Positions 42,709 through 51,900 of a DNA stretch of 64,000 nt are shown here, in pieces (the first letter of the stretch is position 1; every line of letters starts with the position of its first letter). The stretch is from JAFAZI01 sp035501255 (GTDB lineage Bacteria > Actinomycetota > Actinomycetes > JAFAQI01): the NCBI GenBank assembly GCA_035501255.1, contig DATJWM010000008.1:4201-68200 (forward strand), in the 5' to 3' direction. The notes under the pieces are model-generated. The model was not told the DNA's origin. It worked only from the letters and a program-made list of their open reading frames with translations, and ran no database searches. The translations under genes were made by a program, and so were the position numbers.

Positions 42709-43904
42709 GGTCCGAGCTCCTGGCGGGCCACCGAGCGGAGGTGGACCTCGTCGGGTCCGTCCGCGAGGCGCAGGGTGCGCGCGTGGGCGTACATCTCGGC
42801 GAGCGGAAAGTCCTCGCTCACCCCGGCCGCGCCGTGGACCTGGATGGCGCGATCGATCACCGCGCAGGCGACCCTCGGGGCGATCACCTTGATCGCCGCG
42901 ATCTCACTGCGGGCACCCTTCGCGCCGACCGTGTCGATCAGCCACGCGGTCTTCAGGGTCATCAGCCGGGCCTGTTCGATCTCCAGCCGCGACTCGGCGA
43001 TCTGCGCCTGGATGACGCCCTGAGCTGCGAGCACCTTGCCGAACGCGACTCGCGACGCCGCCCGCGCGCAGGTCAAATCGAGCGCCCGTTCGGCCATGCC
43101 GAGCGCCCGCATGCAGTGGTGGATGCGGCCCGGGCCGAGGCGGGCCTGCGCGATCGCGAAGCCGCCGCCTTCGGTACCGATCAGGTTGGCGGCCGGCACC
43201 CGCACGTTGTCGAAGGTGAGCTCGCAGTGTCCGTGCTGGTCCTGATACCCGAACACCGGGAGCGGCCGCACCACCGTGACTCCGGGCGTGTCCATCGCAA
43301 CGAGCACCATCGACTGCTGGGCGTGGCGAGCGGCGTCGGGATTCGTCTTTCCCATGACGATCAGCACGGCGCACCGCGGGTCCGCGCTCCCACTGATCCA
43401 CCATTTGCGTCCGTTGATCAGGTAATCATCGCCGTCGCGGCGGATGTCGGTGGCGATGTTCGTGGCGTCCGACGACGCGACCGCCGGCTCGGTCATCGCG
43501 AACGCCGAACGGATCTCACCGGCGAGCAACGGTTCCAGCCAGCGCTCCTTCTGCTCAGGCGTGCCGAACAGGTGCAGCACCTCCATGTTGCCGGTGTCGG
43601 GCGCGGCGCCGTTGATTGCCTCGGGTGCGAGACGGACCGATCGCCCGGTGATTTCGGCGAGGACCGCGTAGTCGAGGTTGCTCAGCCCCGAGATGGCCGG
43701 AAGGAACAGGTTCCACAGCCCGCGGTTGCGGGCCTCGGCCTTCAGGTCCTCGATGACCGGCGGAACGTCATGGGGTTTGCCGTCGGCGATCAGGGCCTGG
43801 CGTTGGGCGTGGTAGACCGGCTCGCTCGGATAGACGTGGGCGTGCATGAAATCGTTGAGGCGCCGCGCGTACTCCTCGGCGATCGGCGACGGGGCGAAGT
43901 CCAC
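42690..43904 (-). CDS. Acyl-CoA dehydrogenase (ACAD10/11-like group)
   Basis: A 404-residue flavoprotein dehydrogenase. The FAD region has FAMTEPAVASSDATNI (about 135-150) and WWISGSADPRC. The catalytic glutamate is in ADGPDEVHLRSVARQEL at the C-terminus, the form seen in ACAD10/11-like and some FadE enzymes rather than YEGT. GTG 43904 is chosen because TAAGGT (43912-43917 on this strand) lies 7 nt before it and the protein then starts VDFAPS; GTG 43913 is the alternative. It interrupts the Tad locus on the opposite strand. The substrate is unknown. Confidence 0.9.
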   Translation of the reverse strand: MDFAPSPIAEEYARRLNDFMHAHVYPSEPVYHAQRQALIADGKPHDVPPVIEDLKAEARNRGLWNLFLPAISGLSNLDYAVLAEITGRSVRLAPEAINGAAPDTGNMEVLHLFGTPEQKERWLEPLLAGEIRSAFAMTEPAVASSDATNIATDIRRDGDDYLINGRKWWISGSADPRCAVLIVMGKTNPDAARHAQQSMVLVAMDTPGVTVVRPLPVFGYQDQHGHCELTFDNVRVPAANLIGTEGGGFAIAQARLGPGRIHHCMRALGMAERALDLTCARAASRVAFGKVLAAQGVIQAQIAESRLEIEQARLMTLKTAWLIDTVGAKGARSEIAAIKVIAPRVACAVIDRAIQVHGAAGVSEDFPLAEMYAHARTLRLADGPDEVHLRSVARQELGPYLSRP

Positions 43905-43916
43905 GCCCGACACCTT

Positions 43917-43954
43917 AGGTTCTCGCGCGCGAGCCAGGTTCTCACGCGCGGGCC
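43917..43954. promoter_or_regulatory. Tandem 19-bp operator-like repeat between divergent genes
   Basis: Two adjacent copies, 43917-43935 and 43936-43954, share 17 of 19 bases (AGGTTCTC-R-CGCGCG-R-GCC). The first contains the perfect palindrome CTCGCGCGCGAG. They lie between -10 candidates of the two divergent genes: TAAGGT at 43912-43917 (leftward) and TAGCAT at 43967-43972 (rightward). A dimeric repressor could bind both copies. Confidence 0.55.
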
Positions 43955-43980
43955 GTGGCCGTCTCTTAGCATCGTTGTCC

Positions 43981-44538
43981 GTGACGATTCCCGGCCGCGG
44001 CGATCTGTCCCCGCCGCACCGGCCGCACCGTGCCGGCCGCTGGCTGGTCACCGCCGCGGTCCTCGCGATTTTGGTTGGCGGCGGGTACGCCGCCGTCATG
44101 TGGTTGACCGGGTCGTCGTCGGCGAAGTCGGCCGCGCCGCCGCAGCCGTGCCCCGCCGCGGCGCAGGCGCACGGTGTGCACCCGGCTCAGGTGGATCTCG
44201 TCGTGCTCAACGGGACGGCCCGGATCGGCCTTGCCTCGACGGCCGCATCAACCCTCGAGCAACGCGGCTTTCAGATCACGACGGTCGGCAACACCCCGAC
44301 GCTCATCAGCGGTGTCGCGGTCGTGCGATTCCCGCACCGCCTGCGACGCGACGCGCAGTTGGTTGCCGCTCAGATATCCGGGGCAACCGAACACGTCGCT
44401 CACGTTCACTCGATCGCGCTCGAGTTGGGTCCGGACTTCACCGGCTTGCGGAGCCGGGCAAAAGCCAAGGCGGCCTACCGGCACGCGCTCGCCGCTGCGG
44501 GCAGCACCCCGCAGCCCACCTGTACCCCCTCCTCGTAG
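43981..44538 (+). CDS. LytR C-terminal domain protein
   Basis: A 185-residue protein. An N-terminal signal anchor is WLVTAAVLAILVGGGYAAVMWL (about 21-42). The extracytoplasmic LytR_C domain (about 70-165) begins VDLVVLNGTARIGLASTAAS and includes RGFQITTVGN and VHSIALELGPDF. This domain is found alone or fused to LytR-CpsA-Psr enzymes that attach glycopolymers to peptidoglycan; alone it has no catalytic part. GTG 43981 follows TAGCAT by 8 nt with no Shine-Dalgarno. It starts a rightward run of genes through pruA. Confidence 0.85.
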   Translation: MTIPGRGDLSPPHRPHRAGRWLVTAAVLAILVGGGYAAVMWLTGSSSAKSAAPPQPCPAAAQAHGVHPAQVDLVVLNGTARIGLASTAASTLEQRGFQITTVGNTPTLISGVAVVRFPHRLRRDAQLVAAQISGATEHVAHVHSIALELGPDFTGLRSRAKAKAAYRHALAAAGSTPQPTCTPSS

Positions 44539-44550
44539 AGCCTCAGGACC

Positions 44551-45201
44551 GTGGCGAAGGCGCGCGCCCTGATCGTCGACTGGGGTGGAGTGCTCACCAA
44601 CTCCCTCCAGGACACGATGACGACCTGGTGCGAGACCGACGGGATCGACTACGAGGCGTTCCGCGCGGTACTGGCGGACTGGCTGGGTGCGTCCTACGGC
44701 GATGACGCGACGACCAACCCGATCCACGCCCTCGAACGGGGCGAGATGGAGGTGCCGGACTTCGAGGCCGAGCTTGCCGCTCGGCTGCGTGCCCGGGACG
44801 GCGGGACGCCGGAGCCGACCGGCCTGCTGACCCGGATGTTCGCGGGGTTCGAACCGCAGCCGCCGATGGTTCGCGCCGTACGTCGAGCCAAGGCCGCGGG
44901 CGTTGCGACGGCGCTTCTGTCCAACTCGTGGGGCAACGACTACCCGCGCACGGGATGGGAGGAGATGTTCGACGAGGTGGTCATCTCCGGCGAGGTCGGG
45001 ATGCGCAAGCCCGAGCCGCGGATCTACCGGCTGGTGGCCCAGCGCCTCGACCTCGATCCGAGAAGGTGCGTGTTCGTCGACGACCTGATGCCCAACGTCC
45101 GCGCAGCGGTCGACGTCGGGATGGTGGGGGTCCATCACGTGACCCCCCAGCAGACCCTCGACGAGCTCGAGCCGCTCTTCGAGACCGACCTGCGCCACTA
45201 A
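44551..45201 (+). CDS. HAD-superfamily (IA) hydrolase
   Basis: A 216-residue phosphatase-like enzyme. Motif I is IVDWGGVLTNS with nucleophile D10; the usual second aspartate is replaced by glycine, common in the IA-v3 group. Motif II is LLSNSWGND, motif III is K in GMRKPEPRIY, and motif IV is VFVDDLMPN. The cap domain lies between motifs I and II (about 20-95). Epoxide-hydrolase N-terminal-like or sugar-phosphatase functions occur in this group; the substrate is unknown. The GTG starts 12 bp after the LytR_C gene. Confidence 0.86.
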   Translation: MAKARALIVDWGGVLTNSLQDTMTTWCETDGIDYEAFRAVLADWLGASYGDDATTNPIHALERGEMEVPDFEAELAARLRARDGGTPEPTGLLTRMFAGFEPQPPMVRAVRRAKAAGVATALLSNSWGNDYPRTGWEEMFDEVVISGEVGMRKPEPRIYRLVAQRLDLDPRRCVFVDDLMPNVRAAVDVGMVGVHHVTPQQTLDELEPLFETDLRH

Positions 45202-45245
45202 CCGACGGATGCCAACCCATCGCTGGTAGTGCAAGACTTCAGGTG

Positions 45246-46244
45246 ATGACCGGATCTCGTGACCTCCCCACGCCGGTCGAGCCACCCCCTCGTCGCGGGC
45301 TCGTGCTCGGCGGCGGCGGAGTCCTGGGCGCGGCGTGGATGATCGGCGCGCTGTCCGCCCTCGCCGACGCGCTCGACTGGGATCCGCGCGCGGCCGAGAC
45401 GATCGTCGGGACGTCGGCCGGATCGGTGCTCGCGGCGTTGCTCGGCAGCGGGCTGTCGGTCCACCAGCTCATCAACCACCAGCGCGGCATCGTGATCCCT
45501 GGCGATCTGGTGATCGACTTCGATCCGGACACCGCGAGCGGTGGCTCGCTTCCCCCCCGGCCCGCGCTGCGGCTCGGTTCCGGCGCGCTCCTTCGGCGCT
45601 CGGTTCGCCATCCGCGCCAACTTCCTCCGCTCGCCGTCCTCGCCGGCCTGGCACCGCGTGGTCGCGGCACCCTCGCGGCCGTCGGCGACCTGGTGTTCGC
45701 GGTGAACCCGGAAGGGACCTGGCCGACCCGGCCGGCCTTGCGGTTGGTGGCGATGGACTACGAGACCGGGGAGCGGGTCGCCTTCGGCAGCCCCGACGCG
45801 CCGGGGGCGCCGCTGGCCGAGGCGGTGATGGCGTCGTCATCGATCCCGGGGTGGTACGCGCCGTGTCCGATCAACGGCCGCCGGTACGTCGATGGCGGCG
45901 CGTTGTCCCCGACCTCGATCGACCTGCTCGCCGACGGCGGGCTGGACGAGGTGTACGTGCTGGCGCCGATGGTGTCCTTCGACTACGACCGTCCCTCCTC
46001 GGTCGTCGCCCGGCTGGAGCGCCGGTTTCGCCGGCAGATGACCAAGCGGGCGCTGCGCGAGGCCGGCCGGGTTCGTCGCGGCGGGACGCGCGTGACCGTC
46101 CTCGGGCCCGGTCGCGAGGATCTGGAGGCGATCGGGGCCAACCTGATGGACCACCGCCGTCGTACCGACGTTCTCGACACCGCGATGTACACCACCGCCG
46201 CGGTGCTGGCCGGACCGTCGACCGAGCTGTCCGCCTCGGCCTAG
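45246..46244 (+). CDS. Patatin-like phospholipase
   Basis: A 332-residue lipid acyl hydrolase with a Ser-Asp dyad. The oxyanion loop is LGGGGVLGAAW (about 21-31), the nucleophile is S58 in VGTSAGS, and the catalytic aspartate lies in YVDGGAL (about 217). It has no signal peptide. ATG 45246 is preceded by GCAAGACT with a 7-nt gap, the same sequence found before fbiA. The immediate in-frame GTG at 45243 is an alternative start. It sits after the HAD gene and 10 bp before the DUF6912 gene. Confidence 0.89.
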   Translation: MTGSRDLPTPVEPPPRRGLVLGGGGVLGAAWMIGALSALADALDWDPRAAETIVGTSAGSVLAALLGSGLSVHQLINHQRGIVIPGDLVIDFDPDTASGGSLPPRPALRLGSGALLRRSVRHPRQLPPLAVLAGLAPRGRGTLAAVGDLVFAVNPEGTWPTRPALRLVAMDYETGERVAFGSPDAPGAPLAEAVMASSSIPGWYAPCPINGRRYVDGGALSPTSIDLLADGGLDEVYVLAPMVSFDYDRPSSVVARLERRFRRQMTKRALREAGRVRRGGTRVTVLGPGREDLEAIGANLMDHRRRTDVLDTAMYTTAAVLAGPSTELSASA

Positions 46245-46254
46245 AGCCGGCCTG

Positions 46255-46758
46255 ATGCGCGTCTACCTGCCGGCGACGCTCGGTTTGCTCGCGCGCTGGG
46301 TGGCGGCCGGCGTCGCGCTAGTCCCTGGTGACGGTTCGGCCGACCGCGGGTTCGCCGTCACCCCGGCGCTGCGCGAGTGGTACCGCGAGGCCGACATCGA
46401 CGAGCTCGAGTACGCCGCGCAGGTCGACGCCTCGATCGGATCGCTGCGACTGCTCGCCGCCGATCCGGGCGTCGTACGCCGCCGGGTGATCCTTGCCGCG
46501 GACCTGGCCGACGAGGCGCTGCGGCCGGACTCCCTGCGGGGCCGGGCGGTGGTCGCCGTCGACGGTCCGATCCCGATCTCCCGATGGGCGAGTGCGCTCG
46601 TCGACGAACCGGAGGCGCAGGCGACCGTCGCGGCTGCGATCGACGCGCTCGGCCTCGCCGACCGCGGCGATGACGACGCGCGGTTTGCGGTCGACGAGGC
46701 GCAGGCGCACGAGCTGGGCTGGTACGCCGTTTCAGAGCTTCGCTACCTGTTCGACTAG
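46255..46758 (+). CDS. DUF6912 family protein
   Basis: A 167-residue conserved actinobacterial protein of unknown function, diagnosed by its N-terminus MRVYLPATL and the C-terminal ELGWYAVSELRYLF. The central part is acidic and helical (REWYREADIDELEYAAQVDAS) with a strand-rich VVRRRVILAADLADEA. It has no membrane segment or metal motif. It follows the patatin-like gene by 10 bp and precedes pruA by 38 bp, suggesting cotranscription. Confidence 0.84.
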   Translation: MRVYLPATLGLLARWVAAGVALVPGDGSADRGFAVTPALREWYREADIDELEYAAQVDASIGSLRLLAADPGVVRRRVILAADLADEALRPDSLRGRAVVAVDGPIPISRWASALVDEPEAQATVAAAIDALGLADRGDDDARFAVDEAQAHELGWYAVSELRYLFD

Positions 46759-46796
46759 GTGGGGCTGCGTGGCCGGCAGTGGCAGGATGAGCCTCG

Positions 46797-48425
46797 ATGG
46801 ACGCAATCAGCGCGGTGCCAGGACCGGTCAACGAGCCGGTTCTTTCCTACGCCCCCGGGTCGCCCGAACGCCAGCAGCTCGCCTCCGCGCTGGAGACGAT
46901 CCGATCCGCATCGCCGGTCGACCTGGCGCTCACGATCGGCGGCGAGCGGGTCGCGGGTGAGGGTGCGCCGATCGAGGTCGTGGCGCCGCATCGGCATGCA
47001 GCGGTTCTCGGCCATACCTGGAACGCCACGACGAGCCAGGTCGGCGCCGCGGTGGACGCCGCCCTGGCCGCTCGTGCGTCCTGGCGGGCGCTCGACTTCG
47101 ACGAGCGGGCGGCGGTCTTCCTCAAGGCCGCCGACATCCTGACCGGACCCCGTCGCGCGCAGGTCAACGCGGCGACGATGCTCGGGCAGTCGAAGACCTG
47201 CTTCCAGGCCGAGATCGACGCCGCCTGCGAGCTCGCCGACTTCTGGCGGTTCAACGTGCACTTCGCGCAGGAGATCCATCGCGACCAGCCGAGGTCGTCG
47301 CCCGGAGTGTGGAACCGGTTCGACCACCGGCCGCTCGAGGGGTTCGTCCTCGCGATCACCCCGTTCAACTTCACCGCGATCGCCGGTAACCTCCCGACCG
47401 CGCCCGCGTTGATGGGGGCGTGCGTGGTGTGGAAGCCGTCACCCACCCAGGCCCTGTCCGCCCAGGTCGTGCTGGAGGTCCTCGAGCAGGCGGGTCTGCC
47501 GCCGGGTGTGATCAACCTCGTGACCGGTGACGGGCACGCCGTCAGCGAGGTTGCCCTCGTTCACCCCGACCTCGCCGGGATCCACTTCACGGGATCGACC
47601 GCGACGTTCCGCCGGCTCTGGCAGTCGATCGGTGCGAACCTGCCCGCCTATCGCGACTACCCCAGGATCGTGGGTGAGACGGGCGGCAAGGATTTCGTGA
47701 TCGCGCATCCATCGGCCGATCTCGACGCGCTGCGGGTTGGCCTGATCCGCGGCGCCTTCGAATACCAGGGTCAGAAGTGCTCGGCGGCGTCGCGCGCCTA
47801 TCTCCCCGAGTCGGTGTGGACCACACTGCGCGACGACCTGCTCGCCCAGACCGACGGTCTCGCGATGGGCGACCCGTGCAACTTCACCAACTTCCTCGGT
47901 GCGGTCATCGACCGCCGCGCGTTCGACCGGCACGCCCGGGTTTTCGAGCAAGCCCGCGCCGATGCATCGCTGTCGGTGCTGGCCGGGGGGACGACGGAGG
48001 ACACCGAGGGCTTCTTCGTGCGGCCGACGATTCTGCTCGCCGACGATCCTGGTCATGAGGTGTTCACGACCGAGTTCTTCGGCCCGATCCTTTCTGTCTT
48101 CGTCTATCCCGATGCCGACTTCGAGCAGATGCTCGCGACCGCCGCGACCACGTCGCCGTACGCCCTCACCGGCGCGATCTTCGCGCGCGACCGCGAGGCG
48201 GTGGCGACGGCGACCGAGGCGCTGCGGTATGCCGCCGGCAACTTCTACATCAACGACAAGCCCACCGGGGCAGTCGTCGGCCAGCAACCCTTCGGCGGGG
48301 CGCGAGCGAGTGGCACCGACGACAAGGCGGGATCGGCGCACAACCTGTTGCGGTGGACCAGTCCACGGGTGATCAAGGAGACCTTCGTCGCGCCGACGGA
48401 CTACCGCTATCCGCACATGGGCTGA
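46797..48425 (+). CDS. pruA: L-glutamate gamma-semialdehyde dehydrogenase (delta-1-pyrroline-5-carboxylate dehydrogenase)
   Basis: Oxidises glutamate semialdehyde to glutamate in proline or arginine breakdown, with NAD+. It has 542 residues, the length of monofunctional RocA/PruA. The catalytic glutamate lies in IVGETGGKDF, the catalytic cysteine is C328 in QGQKCSAAS, and the NAD pocket is FTGSTATFRRL. The conserved C-terminus is FGGARASGTDDKAG. ATG 46797 has CAGGAT 8 nt upstream and no strong Shine-Dalgarno. No proline dehydrogenase is visible nearby, although it is often adjacent. Confidence 0.94.
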   Translation: MDAISAVPGPVNEPVLSYAPGSPERQQLASALETIRSASPVDLALTIGGERVAGEGAPIEVVAPHRHAAVLGHTWNATTSQVGAAVDAALAARASWRALDFDERAAVFLKAADILTGPRRAQVNAATMLGQSKTCFQAEIDAACELADFWRFNVHFAQEIHRDQPRSSPGVWNRFDHRPLEGFVLAITPFNFTAIAGNLPTAPALMGACVVWKPSPTQALSAQVVLEVLEQAGLPPGVINLVTGDGHAVSEVALVHPDLAGIHFTGSTATFRRLWQSIGANLPAYRDYPRIVGETGGKDFVIAHPSADLDALRVGLIRGAFEYQGQKCSAASRAYLPESVWTTLRDDLLAQTDGLAMGDPCNFTNFLGAVIDRRAFDRHARVFEQARADASLSVLAGGTTEDTEGFFVRPTILLADDPGHEVFTTEFFGPILSVFVYPDADFEQMLATAATTSPYALTGAIFARDREAVATATEALRYAAGNFYINDKPTGAVVGQQPFGGARASGTDDKAGSAHNLLRWTSPRVIKETFVAPTDYRYPHMG

Positions 48426-48434
48426 CCGGCTCGC

Positions 48435-48782
48435 TCAGCCCTCCGCTTGTCGCATGGCTTCTTTCACATAGTGGGCGAAGCGCTGCTGCGCGGCCTGCTT
48501 GCTGACACCGAGGGCCGTACCGATGGTCGCCCACGGCACCTCGTGCGCCCGACACTCGCCCACGATCGAGAGCAGCGCCCAGTCGACCCGTTCGGCAATC
48601 GCGGCCAGATGTCCGAGCGCGGCGAGGAGCGCGGGTGGCTCGTCGGACACCGGATCCCCGGACTCCGCGACCGCGGTTCGCAGGCTGCGGATGACCGCCG
48701 CCAGTGCCCGGTCGGGGATCCGCTCACCGCCCAGCCAGCCGAGGTCGGCGTAGGAGGGGTACGGCCACGGGGAGTCTGTCAT
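48435..48782 (-). CDS. Small protein with a C-terminal helix-turn-helix
   Basis: A 115-residue protein. The N-terminus is aromatic and proline-rich (SPWPYPSYADLGWLGGERI), the middle helical, and the C-terminal VPWATIGTALGVSKQAAQQRFAHY-type region (about 82-105) reads as a sigma-70-region-4-like or AsnC-like HTH that could bind DNA. Similar small proteins occur in actinobacteria as hypothetical. It is convergent with pruA (9 bp) and divergent from the giant Ig-like protein gene, so it could regulate that gene. Function is inferred only. Confidence 0.72.
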   Translation of the reverse strand: MTDSPWPYPSYADLGWLGGERIPDRALAAVIRSLRTAVAESGDPVSDEPPALLAALGHLAAIAERVDWALLSIVGECRAHEVPWATIGTALGVSKQAAQQRFAHYVKEAMRQAEG

Positions 48783-48948
48783 CGGTCACCGGATCCAGGT
48801 CGGGTTGAGCCGGGCGAGTCGGTCCGAGCGTCCCCCGACACCCCGATCTTGTCAAGAAAGGTTGACGAAATCGGCCGACCACCCCGCTACGCCAAACGGA
48901 TGAAGGGAATGCGACCCCGGACGGTCAAGGCGGACCTGGATCAGGTCG
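48783..48948. other. Intergenic region upstream of the giant Ig-like protein gene
   Basis: 166 bp. TTGTCAA-GAAAGG-TTGACGAA (about 48850-48869) is an imperfect inverted repeat. TTGACG (48862-48867) is a possible -35, followed at 18-20 bp by GCTACGCC as a weak -10. No coding sequence is evident. Confidence 0.4.
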
Positions 48949-51900
48949 ATGTTCGCGCTGATGGGGAGGTATTGGTTTCGGCGGGTACGCGGCAACGAGT
49001 GGGGCCGCGTGGCTGCGGCTTGCCTCGCCGCTGCGCTGTTCACCGCCGGCGGGTTGACCAACGTCGACGGATCGGCATCCGCGGCACCGGGCGATGCTTC
49101 GATTTCCAGCGCCCCGCCGGCTCGGACCGCGACCGATGGATCGACCACGACGACCCTCGACTGGACGATCTCCACCCCCGCCGTCGAGACCCAGTGCGAG
49201 CTCACCCGGGACGGTAATCCGATCGCGGCCTACCCGGCCGCGGACTGTTCGAGCGGCGATGTCAGCTTCGACGTCACGAGCTGGGGTGCCTACACCCTGA
49301 CCGTGACGCCGACGGTGGGCAACGGCGCGACCTCATCCGTCAGTGTCGTACCGACCGCGGTCGAGCTCGACTCGGCGCCGACGAGTCCGGGCAACGACCG
49401 CACCCCGACGTGGACGTTCTCCGCCCTCGCCGCTGCGGACAGCGTCGAGTGCACCCTCACCGGTCCGGCCGGCTCGGTCGTCGACGACCAGACGTCGTGC
49501 ACCAGTCCATACACCGCACCCGACCTGTCCGGGGTGGCACCTGCCGACGGAGGCCCCGGCACCTACCACCTCGCCGTCGTCCAGACCGGCGACGGGCAGG
49601 CGTCGGACCCGCTGACGTCCGCCTACGCGTGGCAGCCCCCGGCGCCGACCGTGACCGCCGACGCGTCGCTGGGATACTCCCGCAGCCCGACGTTCACCGT
49701 GGGCAACCTCGACGGGGCCGCGACCACAACCTGCACGCTCGATCCACCCTCGGGTGGACCGGCGGTGTCGGTCGCCGCCTGTGGAGCGTCGACGAAACTC
49801 GATCTGACCGGCGGCGACGACGGTACGTACACGGTCCACGTCCGCCAGAGCGTCAACGGCGTCACCAGCGACCCCGCGAGCGCGACCTACACGTTGGACA
49901 CCCATATCCCCAGTACGCCGACCGTGTCCGCGTCGTCGAGTTTCGGCACCGGCCCGCACGCGACCTTCATGGTCGGCAACATCGACCCGGACGCGCAGGC
50001 GGAGTGCACCGTGACCGGCCCGTCGGCGGTCCCCAACTCGGCCGTCACGTGCGCGAGCCCGCAGACGGCGGTCGACCTGTCCGGACTGGCCGCAGGAACC
50101 TACACGCTGTCCGTGGTCGAACGCGACACGGCCGGCCGGGACGGCCCGGCGGCTACGGCGACCTACGAATACCTGCCGACCGCGCCCCCCGCACCCGAGG
50201 TCACCCCCGCGACCCGGACCGACAACGTCCGGTCGCCGCAGCTGTCGGTCACCGACGCGGAGAACGCGACCCTGACCTACAGCTGCACCGTCACCGGCCC
50301 GTCTCCCGTCGCCAACCCGGATTGCTCGAGTGGCTCCCCGACACTGGACCTGTCCGGGGCCGCAGACGGCACCTACACACTCCATGTCACCGCCACCGAC
50401 AGCGCCGGTCAGACGAGCAGCGCGGGTACGGCGACCTACACCCTCGACACCTTCACTCCCGACCCGACCGTGACGCTCACCTCACCCGCGACGTCGCCGG
50501 GAAGCGTGACGGCGGTCACCTTCTTGATCGGCGACTCCGAATCCGGGGACACCTTGACCTGCACCTGGTCGGGTCCGGCGACCAACACCTCAGGTCCATG
50601 CCCGCCCGGCGGCGGCTTTGTCGCGAGCGGCGGTTCGGGTGTCTACACGTTGACCGTGACCGCGAAGGACCAGGTCGGCAACACCACCGATTCCGGCGGG
50701 AACCCCGCCCGCGTGACCGCCACCTATGTCCTCGACAACAGCACCCCCGCGCCGGTCGTCACGCTGACCAGCGCGTCGAGCCCCAACTCACCGCCCGGAG
50801 CGGACGCGTCGAGCAGCCAAACTGCGTCGTACTCGATCGTCGACAGCGAGGCCACCTCCGGTCCTGACACGTTCGACTGCGTGTGGACCGGCCCCGGGTC
50901 GACCACCGTCCACACTCCGGGTTGCAGCAGTGGTGCCGCGTTCACCGCTTCCGGCGGCGAGGGGTATTACCACCTCACGGTCACGGCGACCGACACGCTC
51001 GGCAACTCCGCCTCCACGTCGAAGACCTACCTGTTCGACGCGACGACTGGGGCGCCGGTGGTCTCCCTCAACGGACCGTGGACCGAACCGCTCACGACGA
51101 CGACACCCTCGTTCTCCTTCTCCGACCCGGCGGAGGTGCTCGATGGTCCCGACACCTACACCTGCGACCTGGTCGGTCCCGACCACGTGGATGCCGGCTT
51201 CTCGCCGTGCGCGAGTGGGCCGATCACCACGGCCGGCCATGGCGGTGACGGCGCATACACGCTGACCGTCGCGGCGATGGACGCGCTCGGCAACGTGGAC
51301 ACCTCCGGTGGAGTGCTCGCGACCACCAGCTACCCGTTCACCGTGGACACGACGACGCCGGACCCGACCGTCACCGTCAACACCGCGTTGTCATCGCACG
51401 GCACGGCGAACGTCGTGACTCCGTCGATCTCGATCTCGGACAGCGAGGCCGGCGACACCCTCACCTGCACGTGGACCGACCCGCACGGCACAACGGTCTT
51501 CTCGGGTGCGTGCCCGCAGCCGTGGACGATCGGCACCGATGGCATCGACGGCACGTACGTGTTGACCGTCGATGCGACGGACCAGGCCGGCAACACCACC
51601 GACCCGTCCGGACACCCTGCCAGCACGACCATCAGCTACACCTACGACGGCTCAACACCGAAGCCGGTCCTCAGCCTGACCACTCCGGTCTCCCCGCACG
51701 GGGTCGGGACGTCGAAGTCGCCGACCTTCTCGATCTCGGACTCGGAGACCACTGATCTGCCCGAGACGTTGACCTGCGGTTGGGTCGATCCGCACGGCGT
51801 CGTCACGACCGCGCCCTGCCCGTCGGGCGGCACGTTCTCGGCGGGCGCCGGGGACGGCACGTACACGCTGATGGTGGACGCCTCCGACTCGCTCGGAAAC

